Positions 11,517 to 23,112 of a stretch of 64,000 nt of DNA are shown here, piece by piece (the stretch's first letter is position 1; each line of letters starts with the position of its first letter). Below the pieces are notes generated by a model, which was not told the DNA's origin, did not search any database, and saw only the letters and a list, made by a program, of their open reading frames with translations. The position numbers and the translations under genes were made by a program. Source of the DNA: Aegilops tauschii subsp. strangulata (taxonomy: Eukaryota > Streptophyta > Magnoliopsida > Poales > Poaceae). The stretch spans positions 91,537,322 through 91,601,321 of the forward strand of contig NC_053035.3 of NCBI RefSeq assembly GCF_002575655.3, in the 5' to 3' direction.

Positions 11517-14500
11517 CTACTCGTTCCCAGAAGGAGTAGGAGAAGATGCAGGGTCAGCGTCGGGGTTTGGCGGTGCAGAAGAACTTGGAGCAGTGTCGGT
11601 ACGCGCTGAAGTTGGAGGTGGTGAAGTAGCATCATCTTGATCATCTATCACTCTGGCATTCACCGTTGCAGCCGAGGATGAATAATCAGAGTCTTCAAGA
11701 GAGGGAGTTCTACGCAAGACAGCATTCCTTGGAGGAGTGGAGTCAAACTTGAATCTTTCAGTGAAGCCATCGTCTTGAAGATCTGCTTCAGCACTCAGCA
11801 ATGTCATACTCTTCCATGACCTCCGACAGGTTTCATGTGTAACAAAGGCATTCTTGGTGGCAAGATTGCGAATGCGATTGACGTCCACCAAGAGGCTTTG
11901 CATCTGACGCTTCAGCCAGTAGTGATGCTTATCCTGTTTCTGATGCAGGGCAACGAGAAGTTCTCAGTCATTGAGAACACGAGATCGCTTCCGAGGCCTT
12001 TGAGCGATAGTGCTTTCAGTGGCTTCAGTTTGAGCATGGTGAGGTAAGCGTGTATTGCCATCCAAAGGATAAACACGAGTGACTACCTGGACTCCTTCAA
12101 TGGGTTGCGTGAAGCTTTGGTGATCATCATTGTGAAGACAAACAGGCTCCTTGGCAGGCTCTGGGTATATGGCTTCAACTGACATATCAACCTCTGGTAG
12201 AAAGATCAGATGGTTGCGAGCAGAGGGGTGGTAGTTGACAGCTGAATGTAGCTTGATGAGGCGCATGACCCATGGAGCGTAGAACTTCAGTCCAAAGAGA
12301 TCAGAGCCTGATGCAGCCAACTGCCTGATAAAGAAGTCTTGAGCATTGAAACTGATGCCGTTGAAGATATAAAAGACCAAAGTCTTCATTGCTCCTTCAA
12401 GTTTTGCTGCTGAAGAATGTCCTTTGACATGCCATAGAGTTCGCCTGATGATATGATAAATAGTGCGTGGCAGATACTCTAGGTCTTGGACAAAGAACTC
12501 CTTTGGGTAATCAGCATCATGTGGCAAAGGCTTCATCATGCTCAGCGTTTGGCTCATGTTGGGCTCTGGCTTATGAAAGATGCTCTCCAAAGCATTGCGG
12601 TGAAGCTGACAACCAGGTTCATATAGTTCACCTGGAGTGGGCAGACCAGTGAGCTCAATAATGTCAAAAGCTTTAGCTTCATGGTGTACGTTGCCTGTCA
12701 TCCACTCAAGGACCCATGTCTTCGGATCCCTGTTGTAGCCGCGAATGTGGAGGGTGGCATAGAATTGCAGCATAAGCTCCTCATTCCAATGCTCCTTATC
12801 AGTCACAAAATTCAGCAATCCAGCATCACGGAAGCAGTCAAGGGCTTCTTCAAGGCATGGCAGTCCAGCAATGGCTTCACAGTCAAGACGCATATGAGGG
12901 AAGATGTGCCCTTGATCGTAAAGAACACAAGAATAATAACTACGCTGCTGATAGCTCCAGAACCGATCTGATGAAATCCTTGGCTTGGAATAGGGGTTCT
13001 TGGCGCTATCAAAGAAAGTGTTGTGCGCAATGAAGCCATTTGCATTGAAGGACCCTGGTGAAGTGGCAGTACCTGGAAACCTGGGCAATCTTGGCTTTGG
13101 CTTCTGGACCTGAGGCCTGTGCTCGACATGATAATCAAATTGTGGACCAGCAGCATCAGGAGGAACCAGAATAGGCCATCTGACAGTGACCAGCTGACCA
13201 TAGTTGTATGCTTGCTCAATAGTATGTGGTCTGGGAGGCGGTACAGGAGCTGTGGCAGTGGCAGTGACTTCAGGCTGCAGATTTGCATCAGGTGCAGCAT
13301 TGACTTCAGGTGCTATCACTTCGGGCACCACATTGACTTCAGGCGCCACATTAGCTTCAGCCATGACAACGTCATTGGCTTCAGTGTTGGTGTTGGTGGT
13401 CGCCTCAATGTTGTTGACCTCCACTTGAGTAGTTGGAGGGTCAGACACGTTCTCCTCGAGAACAACTTGGTTGGTTGGGGGTGTAGCAACACGTTCTTCT
13501 TCTTCTCTTGGCTCTTCTTGGTCATCGGCTGATGTAGCTGGAATATCTTCAGCCAGGTTGGCTTCAGTCTCGGGGTTGTTCACAGTTGGAGAGGCTTTAG
13601 GAAAGACTTGGCGTGAAACGGATTGACGCTCTTCTCCTTCTAGAACACTTGATAGAGTGACCTGTGGCCTTGGTCCTTTGCGAAGCCTGCGGAACGCTGG
13701 CGACGCTTGTGGAGATGGAGTTGGTTGGGCCACAAAGTCTTCATATTCAATCACCGGAGTGGTGACTTGAGTTGGGGGAGTAACTGGTGTTTCTGCTTGA
13801 CGGGGGGAGTCTTGTGGGTGATCAGCCCATGAGTCATCCTGAGCAATTGGTGTCAATGGATGACCAATGCTGATGAGTTCGCTGTTCGTGAGATCATCGT
13901 CAACATTGTCTTGATGGCCAATGTCTTCAGCTGCGATGGGGTCAACAGCTGGAATATCTTCAGCTTTAGGAGCCTCTGGGGAAGCAGGCTCGTGAACTAT
14001 CAAACAACGTTCTTGTTGTGCAGGTGGAGGGCGAGCAACAAAAATTGGCTCGACAACAAGGGGCTCTGTGGGAGCAGCCCGATCTCTCTTCTTGGTCTTG
14101 CGCTTCTTGGTGGGTGGAGCGTCATCAGTGGTGTTCTTGGTCTTGCGCTTTCTAGCTTTGGCTTCAGCTGCCCTTGTCTTCTGAAGCTCTGAAGCCACTG
14201 TGGGGACCTTAGGCTTCACACCTGTCATATTAGCGGGGAAGACAATGTGAGGTTCTTCCCGCCTGGATGGTTCAGCTTGGTCCACAGCAGGCTTCTTCTT
14301 CTGCTTGGCAGCCATCTTAGGGTCGATGCCAGGATGCCCAAGTGCCTTGCGCTTCTCAGCTTCATTGTAAGCTTGAACACACTTGGCAGCGACAATCTTC
14401 ATGCGCTCACGAGAACCTTTGGCTTCTTCACGTTTCTTGTGAAATGCTTCCTTGAGCTCATGCAGCATGACCTTGAAGTTTTGGACGTCTGCCACGCTGA

Positions 14501-15623
14501 GCTTGGTCATGTGCTTCTTGAACTGAGCCTTTTCATAATCGATCTTATGCTTCAGCTCAACAATTTTCTGAGCGAGAGCCAGCTCAGGAGCAATGGCTCC
14601 ATGGAAGGAGACGCTTAGGCCAATGGGAAGTTGCAGATCGTCAAAGCTGAGATTGGGGGTGTCAAACCACTCATCAATGAAGTTGTTCAATACTTCCACA
14701 TCAAAGAGATGCAAATCATTGAAGATTTTCGCCTCTTGCTTGCTCTTTATCAGCTGCTCAAGAGCGTCATCAGCAAGATCGTCGTCACTTGACAGATCAA
14801 TGGCGTCATCCTCATTCCTCAGAACAACAGCAGGGGTCAGAGCTGGACCAGTGGTGTGCATAGGCTTCTTTTTCTTCTGCTCAGACTTGGAGATGCGTGA
14901 GAGATCTTCAGACTGCACACTTGGTGCAGGAGGAGCAGTAGCCAGAGGCTTCGCTCGCGAAGCTTTTGGTGCAGTTGAAGGCTTCGAAGCCTTGGGTTTC
15001 TTCAGCTTCTTTGGCTTCGGTGGTGCAGGCTCTTCGTCAGAATCAGCGTCGTCTGCAGGTTCATCCACGGCTGTCCCTTGAACCATAATATGAGTGATGA
15101 GACCTTCTAGGTTGTAGAAGGGCCCAACAAGATTGGGTTCAGCTCCGCGTGTGCCATCGACACGAGGAGCAGAGGGACCGGGGTTGAAGTCTAATCCCCG
15201 CAACTTCTTGTTTTCTTTGGCCGAGTTCTTGGCAAACTGGAAGTTGCGCTTGAACAGATTGTCATCACGACACCGTAGCAATGAAGATGGGTCGGCATCT
15301 GCAGGCTGTGGTCCACGGACCATGCAAGGGTAGAAGCCTTGTTCAATGGCTTCAGCTCTGGACCTGGGTGGAAGATTTTTGTACAAGATGTCTCCCCAGG
15401 GTCGCTTGATGGCATTCTTCTCAGCATATTCCTAGGTCACGAACCTGTACTTGTACCATTGTTCTACCCAATATCTCCGAATCCATTGGATTCGGGTTTT
15501 TCGCTGATTGTAGTCCTCCTCTGGATCTGTCTTGTACAGCTCATAGAGGTCAGGAGGCAAATCTCTTGATGTGTTCCCACGGCGCTGTCTGCCACCCTTC
15601 CTTGCAGACTTCTCTGTTGCCAT
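11517..15623 (-). pseudogene. Sirevirus third ORF (post-pol, 'env-like' by position), about 1,368 codons, two nonsense codons
   Basis: On the minus strand the frame runs from ATG 15623 to a stop at 11517, interrupted only by TAG 15432-15434 and TGA 11964-11966. The N-part is basic and Lys-rich (KKRKTKKRDRAA). A long acidic, Pro/Ala/Glu-rich middle has heptad-like stretches. The C-third is a folded-looking domain with NEELMLQFYATLHIRGY and YAPWVMRLIKLHS. That domain resembles what I recall of plant transposon-protein domains such as those in Athila extra ORFs, but I could not align it. I see no signal peptide or membrane helix, so calling it an envelope is not supported. A related ORF occurs at 27689-30192. 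Confidence 0.75.
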
Positions 15624-17071
15624 GAGGTTCAGACTGAATGGCTTCAAAACTGTCAAAGGCTTCCGTCTGCTGGTCAGACAGGAACTGGCTTCAGGAGAGT
15701 TGATGTGATGCTGTAAGAATTCTGCAAATGAATGTAGACTATGAGAACCAAGGTATTCTCCCACGGACATGTACCTGTGACGGCATTAGAGATGCGAGGG
15801 AAGGGGAAGAGGTCATATGCATTCTCAGAAGATTTTGAAGATAAATCAGTTTAGAAGACAATGACCTCATAGCGCGAAGACATTCACTTATATGTTGAGA
15901 GTTGGTTCCAGATTTGTACGAATCCAAGAATAAGTACAAGTGAGGAATCTAACTACATGTGAAGCATAAGTGAATATACTAGGCATCATATGAGATGCAG
16001 ACAGGATAGATCCAAATTTGTGGAGGCAGAAACCACTTTTGGTAGAAAGGATGAATCTATAGGATCAAAAAGATGGTAAAAGGAGGGTTTTAATTTACCA
16101 CACGATGAACTGCTAGACGGAGTAGAAGATGAGGCCGAGCAGTTCGATCTTCCGTGCCCTAACTTGGCGACGGAGGACACCTACGGCGGCGGCGGAGAAG
16201 ACGATGTCCGCGGCCGGCGTGAAGACGGCGTCGGAGAGGTCGCGGCAGCTAAGCGCTTCGTCGCCGGCGTCGTCGAGAGCTAGCGGTGGCGCTAGGGTTT
16301 GTCGAGGTGGAGATGTGGAAGAAAGATTTTGACCGCGGTTGGATGTGTATTTATAGGGAAAGGGACGGCACATCGCAATTACGCAGGTGCCCCTGGCGGT
16401 TCATATCTGAGGGACACGTGGCGAACATGCAACACATTGGGAGTTGTCCCACGTTCCCACGCCTGCCTGGACTGTCGGATGGTCGTTCCGGCTTCTCCGG
16501 GTTTCAGGCAATAAGAATTGAACATTTAAAACAGATTTAATGTTTGTCTCTATATCTTCTGCTGATAAGGACGCAGAGAAGACATTCGACAGTTTCAACA
16601 CAATGCATATGATTTGGACAGATAGAGTTTGAGGTAGAAAGCATAGAGAGGTTAGGGTCCGATCACATTCACTTAGTTCAAAAGATTCAAACGAGAAGAC
16701 ATAGCTATAAGTGAATGCTGTAGAGGACAGAACACAAATATATGTATATATCAGAATACAACCAAATCAACATAGTGAAGATAATCATGAAGACATGTTG
16801 AACTTGAAGACAAACCAAATGCGAAGACATAGCAAATGTAACGCCATGAGAAAAACACTTCAAATAGAAGGATTTGGTGGTGGCGTTACCCACCGTATAG
16901 GAAGTATTAGACCCAGACACGGCGCACAATTATCGTGGCGCTCCGAAGTCAAATTCCGCGTTAATGTATTCACACTTAGAGTGCAAGTCTTCATTGATTG
17001 AAGATATACTTTACTTCGTGTGTTGCACATCTAAGTCGTCAACATGCATAAATGTTAGGATGTGTGCCTGA
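15624..17071 (-). other. Inter-ORF region of the Sirevirus between RNase H and the third ORF
   Basis: About 1.45 kb without a sustained frame. It splits into an AT-rich part (16500-17071) and a GC-rich leader-like part (16120-16400) next to the TATA box. I regard it as the promoter and 5' leader of the third ORF. Confidence 0.55.
16348..16355 (-). promoter_or_regulatory. Internal TATA box upstream of the Sirevirus third ORF
   Basis: On the minus strand TATAAATA sits in CCCTATAAATACACATCC. It is followed by a C-rich, GC-rich leader (about 16330-16130), typical of a plant Pol II start region, although the flanking element is AT-rich. It lies about 0.7 kb upstream of ATG 15623 and downstream of RNase H. 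A candidate leader intron runs from a GTAAAT donor near 16100 to TTTGCAG near 15723. This suggests a dedicated transcript for the third ORF, which is an inference from sequence only. Confidence 0.5.
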
Positions 17072-17605
17072 TCACAGTACATTTGAGGATTCCAAGATAT
17101 TTAGCTCACACCGTAATTTGCAAAACCTTTTCTCATCCAAGGGCTTTGTGAAGATATCTGCCAGTTGCTCTTCAGTGTTGACGTGTATGATATCAATATC
17201 TTCCTTCATGACATGATCTCTGAGAAAGTGATGACGAATTTCAATGTGCTTTGTCTTCGAGTGCTGAACTGGGTTGTTGGCAATCTTGATGGCGCTTTCA
17301 TTGTCGCAGTAGAGTGGTACTTGTTTCAGATGGATGCCATAGTCCTTGAGTGTTTGCTTTATCCATAGAAGCTGAGCGTAGCAAGATCCAGTAGCAATGT
17401 ATTCAAATTCAGCAGTGGAGAGTGATACACAGTTCTGCTTCTTTGAAGACCAACAGACAAGTGATCGTCCCAGAAAGTGACATGTGCCTGATGTAGACTT
17501 GCGACCCACCTTGTCACCAGCATAATCAGCATCCGAGAATCCAACTAGATCAAACTCTGAGCCCTTTGGATACCATAATCCTAATGTTGGGGTGTAAGCC
17601 AAATA
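17072..17605 (-). pseudogene. RNase H of the Maximus-type Sirevirus
   Basis: Copia RNase H is shown by FSDADYAGDKVGRKSTSG, then STAEFEYIATGSCYAQLLW and YCDNESAIKIANN, carrying the expected Asp and Glu residues, and the terminal KHIEIRHHFLRDHV with DIFTKPL. It is in phase with the RT upstream but separated by TGA 17606-17608. RNase H removes the RNA template during reverse transcription. Confidence 0.88.
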
Positions 17606-19174
17606 TCAAAGAATTCGCTTCACAGCTAAGTGATGCGATTCCTTTGGTGCCGCTTGAAATCGAGCACACATGCAAACACTAAGCATAATATCTGGCCTAG
17701 ATGCACATAAATAAAGTAAAGAACCAATCATGGAGCAGTATACCTTTTGATCGAACTCTTTACCATTGGCGTCAGGACTCAGATGACTCTTGGTTGGCAT
17801 TGGCGTCGTGTAACCTTTGTAGTCTTGCATTCCAAACTTCTTCAGGCAATCTTTGAGATATTTCTCTTGAGATATGAAGATGCCATTGCTTTGTTGATGA
17901 ATTTGAAGACCAAGGAAGAACTTCAGCTCACCCATCATGGACATCTGATATTGCTCTTGCATCATGTGTCCAAACTCATCACTGTATTTCTGGTTGGTGC
18001 AGCCGAAGATAATGTCATCCACATATATTTGGCACACAAAAAGTTCACCATCATATGTCTTCGTGAAGAGAGTGGGATCCAGGGAACCAGGTTTGAAGCC
18101 TTTGCTCTTCAGTAAGTCTTTGAGTGTATCATACCAAGCGCGAGGGGCTTGTTTGAGGCCATACAGTGCCTTGTTTAGCTTGTACACCATATCAGGATGT
18201 TTTGGATCTTCAAAGCCAGGAGGTTGTGCAACATACACTTCTTCTTCAATCTTGCCGTTGAGAAATGCACTCTTCACATCCATTTGATATAGCAGGATGT
18301 TGTGATGGTTTGCATAGGCTAGCAATATGCGAATAGCTTCAAGCCTAGCCACAGGAGCAAATGTTTCATCGAAGTCAATCCCTTCAACTTGAGTGTATCC
18401 TTGAGCAACGAGACGGGCCTTGTTTCTGACAACTTGACCATGCTCATCTTGCTTGTTGCGATATATCCATTTTGTGCCTATTATGTTGTGCTTGCGAGGG
18501 TCAGGACGCTTGACAAGTTCCCAGACATTGTTCAGCTTGAACTGTTGAAGCTCTTCTTGCATAGCTTGAATCCATTCAGGTTCCATGAAGGCTTCAGCAA
18601 CTTTCTTGGGTTCAGATATTGAGACAAATGCAAAGTGCCCACAGAAATTTGCTAGCTGTGTTGCTCTTGAACGAGTGAGTGGACCAGGCGCGTTGATGCT
18701 ATCAATAATCTTCTCAATCTGTACTTCATTTGCAACACGAGGATGAACTGGACGAAGATTCTGTTCTTGCTGATCATTGTCATCGTTAGGAGGACTGTCT
18801 TTGGGCTGAGCATTGTCTTCAGGTTGATTAGGTGCAGAAATGATAAGTTCCTCTTCAGGCTGTGCTTCAGACGGTATGATTTCTCCAGTTCCCATTAGCT
18901 TGATGGATTCATTGGGTGGAACTTCATCTAGCACATTTGGCAGGTGCTCTCTTTGCGAGCCGTTAGTCTCATCGAACCGCACATCCACAGTTTCAACCGC
19001 TTTATAGTGAGAGAGGTTGAAGACTCCGTAGGAGTGTGAATCCTTTCCGTAACCGAGCATAAAACCTTCATGTGCTTTCGGTGCAAATTTTGAAGTGTGA
19101 TGTGGATCCTTGATCCAGCACCTAGCACCAAATACTTTGAAGTAACTGACATTTGGCTTCTTACCAGTGAGGAG
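17606..19174 (-). pseudogene. pol: Reverse transcriptase of the Maximus-type Sirevirus
   Basis: This is a Copia RT (RVT_2 type). The N-part links to the integrase C-terminus ([13 protein letters not shown] just downstream of 19174). [21 protein letters not shown] and [12 protein letters not shown] open the RT, and the catalytic YVDD is at residues 346-349 counted from 19060. [15 protein letters not shown] and [12 protein letters not shown] are classical Copia motifs. The frame is open except at its end, TGA 17606-17608, which is most simply a C-to-T change in a CGA codon. Confidence 0.92.
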
Positions 19175-19870
19175 TTAATAGGATGTTTTCTTTAGAAGCT
19201 TGTGAAGATAAACACGGTTGATGACATGGCATGCAGTATCAATAGCTTCAGGCCAGAACTTTCTTGGTGTCTTGTATTCATCGAGCATCGTCCGAGCCAT
19301 CTCAATGAGTGTTCTGTTCTTGCGCTCCACGATGCCATTCTGCTGAGGTGTGTATGGAGCTGAGAACTCATGAGTGATGCCTAATGTATCCAAGTAAAGG
19401 TCGAGGCCGGTGTTCTTGAACTCAGTGCCGTTGTCACTCCTGATATGCTTGATCTTGATGCCATAGTTGTTCATGGCACGGTTGGCGAAGCGTCTGAAGA
19501 CATCCTGCACTTTAGTCTTGTAGAGAATTATGTTCACCCACGTATATCTTGAATAATCATCAACAATGACGAAGCCATAGAGACAAGCAGTAGTAGTGAG
19601 AGTAGAGTAGTGAGTAGGGCCAAATAAGTCCATGTGTAGCAGCTCAAAGGGTTGAGATGTCGTCATGAGTGTCTTCGAGGGATGCTTGGCCCTAGTCATC
19701 TTTCCAGCTTCGCAGGCACCGCACAAGTGATCCTTCTTGAACTTGACGCCCTCGATGCCTATGACATGCTTCTTCTTTGCGAGAGTATGTAAGTTCCTCA
19801 TGCCAGCATGCCCTAGCCTCCGATGCCAGAGCCAGCACTCTGAAGCTTTTGCAAGAAGACATACGGCAAG
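19175..19870 (-). pseudogene. Integrase of the Maximus-type Sirevirus
   Basis: The N-terminal HHCC finger begins just after the TAG at 19871-19873 with WHRRLGHAGM and includes CGACEAGK. The catalytic core follows with MDLFGP, then IRSDNGTEFKN and YTPQQNGIVERKNRTL, which supply D, D and E. The frame ends at TAA 19175-19177 inside the C-terminal part, while homologous sequence continues in phase downstream. Integrase made the 5-bp CTTGG duplications seen here. Confidence 0.9.
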
Positions 19871-20486
19871 CTATAGCCCTGCTGAGAAATCAACCATGTA
19901 CAGATCATCTTTCCGGTACCCTTCAATGACTAGGGACTTGTCGGATTCCATTAGTACAAGGCAACAATATTTTCCAAATATCATAATCATGTTCAAGTCA
20001 CAAAGCATTGAGACAGACATTAAGTTGAAACCAAGGGATTTAACAAGCATCACTTTATCCATGTGCCGATCCTTTGAGATTGCAACTCTACCTAGACCCA
20101 ATACCTTGCTTTTACCAGTGTTAGCAAATGTGATGTGACTCTTGTCAGATGGACGTAAGGTTGAGTCCATGAGAAGACTTCGATCACCAGTCATATGATT
20201 AGTGCATCCGCTGTCCATAATCCATTCTGAAGCATGAGGTGTCATACCCTATAGTACAGTTAGGGGGATAGGCTTCACCAAGAGTATTGTGAAGCATAAA
20301 CATTTGACGGGCAAGAGGATTATCAAAGCTCAGATCAAGATTAGGACTGATAGGATGATTGGCAAACGATTCAGGAACAAAATACATAGTGAGACCATTT
20401 GGGCAATTGATCTTGCGCCCTACAAGATGTTTTAGGTCCCCAGCAATAGCATCAGACGCCTTTGATTTCCGTCTGGAGGCCTTTCC
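19871..20486 (-). pseudogene. Protease and gag-pol junction of the Maximus-type Sirevirus, frameshifted
   Basis: The protease core WIMDSGCTNHMTGD, with its catalytic Asp-Ser-Gly, starts about 30 bases into the frame read from 20245. The preceding segment (20199-20492) is open in another phase and overlaps, so a one-base indel lies in about 20200-20260. The frame ends at TAG 19871-19873. On the 5' side, a pyrimidine tract ending TTTTGCAG at 20487-20494 directly precedes the pol coding sequence and follows the gag stop TAA 20500-20502. Confidence 0.8.
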
Positions 20487-20499
20487 CTGCAAAAGAAAG

Positions 20500-22404
20500 T
20501 TAATTCTTCTTAACCACCCACATCTTCAGGGGTGGCTTAGAAGCAATGAGTCTAAGTGCAGCATCTGAGAACTTCGGCTTTGGAGCCCTAGCAAATAGCC
20601 TTGCAGGAGATGAATGATACTCATATGAATAAGCAGAAAAGTTCTTAGTTTTATGAACATAGCGGTTTGAAGAAACACACTCATATTCATAAGTTTGAGT
20701 AAGATTTCCCTGCAAAACATTGGCGTTAGGGTGACTCAGGTGAGTCCTCTGTCTGCATGAAGCCTTTGGACCATATGAAGCCTTTGGTCTGGGATTTGTC
20801 TTCTTCCCAGGTGGTGTCATGATGACATTCACAGGAAGATTCTCAAGACAACTTTTGGGAACCCATATCTTCTTCATAGGTGGCCCATTCCTGCAGTTAG
20901 TACCAATATACCGGGCAAACACTTCACCATTCTGATTCTTAAACAGTTTATAGTTTGCATCAAAGGATTCATCAATGATAATAGGATTAGCACAAGTGAA
21001 GCCAGATAAGGTGGATGGATCCACTGAAGGTTCTTTTGCAGCAACCCATGTGGTTTTGGGGTACTGCTCAGGCCTCCAGTAAGAACCATCAACGTTCATT
21101 TTCCTCTCGAACCCAACACCCTCTTTCCTAGGGTTTTGGTTCAGAATATGCTTTTTGAGGACATCGCACAGTGTCTGATGCCCTTTAAGACTTTTGTACA
21201 TCCCTGTTTCAAGCAATGTCTTCAGCCTAGCATTTTCATCAGCAATAGTAGTGGTATCCTCAGCAGAGGGGTTAGTTACCACATCAACAGTTGAAGATAT
21301 TGCAACAGTAGCAGCAGTAGAACATTTAGCAATAGAGGTTGCGTTATCACGCTCAAGGCATTTTAGACATGGTGGTTCAAATCCTTCCTGAGCGGGGCTG
21401 ATCTGTTGAGCGCGAAGTGACTCATTCTCTTTTTGAAGATCTTCATGAGCCGCTCTCAATTTCTCAAGCTCTTGCTTTCTTTGAAGATAATCATAGGAAA
21501 GCTTTTCATGAGTGGTTGAGAGCGTTTCATGACGACTTTCAAGTTCCTGGTACTTAACATGAAGATTTTTTATGTCTTCAATTAAGGACTGAGAACGGGT
21601 CATTTCCGCGTCCAACAGGCCATCGCTTTTTTCTAACAGTTTTTGTGTATGTTCCATAGCTTTTTGTTGTTCAGTTGCAATTTTAGCAAGTGTTTTGTAG
21701 CTGGGTTTGGATTCACAATCAGAGTCATCTTCACTTGATGTTTGAAAGTAAGCCTCGCGTGATTTTACCTTGGCACCACGTGCCATGAAGCAGTAGGTGG
21801 GAGCAGTGTCGTCCTTGTCATTAGCTTCAGCGTTGTTGACGGGGCCATTGTCTTCAGTGTTGAAGATGGACTTGGCAACATAGGTTGTAGCTAGAGCCAG
21901 ACTTGCAACGCCAGGGTCAGGCTCCTCCTCAGACTCCACCTCCGCCTCCTCAGAAGCAGACTCCTCCTCTGAATCCATCTCCTTGCCAACAAAAGCGCGA
22001 GCCTTGCCAGATGAGCTCTTCTTATGAGATGAAGACTTGGATGAGGACTTGGAAGAAGACTTTGAGGATTTCTTCTTCTTCTTATCATCAGAATCATATT
22101 CCTTGCTCTTCTTCTTCTTCTTCTTCTTCTTCTTGTTCTCATTGTCCCACTGTGGACATTCAGAGATGTAGTGTCCAGGTTTCTTGCACTTGTGACATGT
22201 TCTCTTCTTGTAGTCATGAGTGCAAGCTTCATCATTTCTTGAGTTGGATCGTGAAGACTTTCTGAAGCCCTTCTTCTTAGTGAACTTCTGGAACTTCTTC
22301 ACAAGCATAGCAAGCTCCTTTCCAATGTCTTCAGGATCACCAGAACTGCAGTCACATTCTTCTTCAGATGAGGAAACATCTTTTTCCTTCAAAGCACGAG
22401 TTCA
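20500..22404 (-). pseudogene. gag: Gag C-terminal part with CCHC zinc knuckle, Maximus-type Sirevirus
   Basis: The 630-codon frame contains the nucleocapsid knuckle CHKCKKPGHYISEC (C66, C69, H74, C79; CX2CX4HX4C). Long Lys and Ser tracts follow (a run of GAA/AAG-type codons near 22080-22135), then a coiled coil at about residues 225-335. The unusually large Gag with coiled coil is typical of Sireviruses. It continues in phase from the upstream Gag piece across TGA 22402-22404. Confidence 0.88.
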
Positions 22405-23046
22405 GCCGTAGTTGGGACCATAGATATCTCTTTTCTCAGATAGCTGGAACTCATGTGTGTTGATCCTCTCAAGTATATCAGACGGATCGAGTGTCTTGAA
22501 GTCAGGGCATTCTTGTATCATCAGGGCAAGGGTGTCGAACGAACTGTCAAGTGATCTCAGTAGTGTCTTGACGATTTCATGCTTGGTGATCTCAGTGGCG
22601 CCGAGAGCACGAAGCTCATTTGTGATGTCAGTGAGACGATCAAACGTGAGCTGGACATTCTCATTGTCGTTTCTCTTGAAGCGGTTGAATAGGTTGCGAA
22701 GAACACTGATTCTTTGATCTCTCTCGGTAGAGACGCCTTTGTTGACCTTGGAGAGCCAGTCCCAGACTAGCTTTGACGTTTCCAGAGCACTCACGCGGCC
22801 ATACTGTCCTTTGGTCAGATGACCACAGATGAGGTTCTTGGCAGTAGAATCCAGTTGAACGAACTTCTTGACATCAGCAGTGGTGACACCTTCACCGGTC
22901 TTGGGAACGCCATTCTTGACGACATACCAGAGGTCGACATCAATGGCTTCAAGATGCATGCGCATCTTATTCTTCCAGTAGGGATATTCAGTTCCATCAA
23001 AGACGAGGCAAGCAGCAGAGACTTTGATTATCCCTGCAGTCGACAT
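22402..23046 (-). pseudogene. gag: Gag N-terminal part, Maximus-type Sirevirus
   Basis: ATG at 23046 starts MSTAGIIKVSAACLVFDGTE; FDGTEYPYWKNKMR is the common Copia Gag opening (DUF4219/UBN2 type). The capsid-like part ends at TGA 22402-22404, which interrupts a frame that then continues for 630 codons. The start lies 53 bases from the primer site, a short leader for this family. Confidence 0.9.
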
Positions 23047-23098
23047 AGCTAAAACTCCAGGTGGTTAAACCGAATCACACAGAACAAGGGAGTACCTT

Positions 23099-23110
23099 GC
23101 TCTGATACCA
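23099..23110 (-). promoter_or_regulatory. Primer binding site, initiator-Met tRNA type
   Basis: The minus strand reads TGGTATCAGAGC, complementary to the 3' end of initiator tRNA-Met, two bases from the LTR end. This is the standard Copia primer site and fixes the orientation of the element. Confidence 0.93.
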
Positions 23111-23112
23111 AT

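Noticed and set aside
13119..14618. Plus-strand frames opposite the Sirevirus third ORF
   Set aside because: Composition is explained by the acidic, repetitive minus-strand ORF; no independent start signals or motifs.
11517..15623. Annotation of the Sirevirus third ORF as a viral envelope gene
   Set aside because: No signal peptide, transmembrane segment or fusion motif is visible; only its position resembles an env gene.
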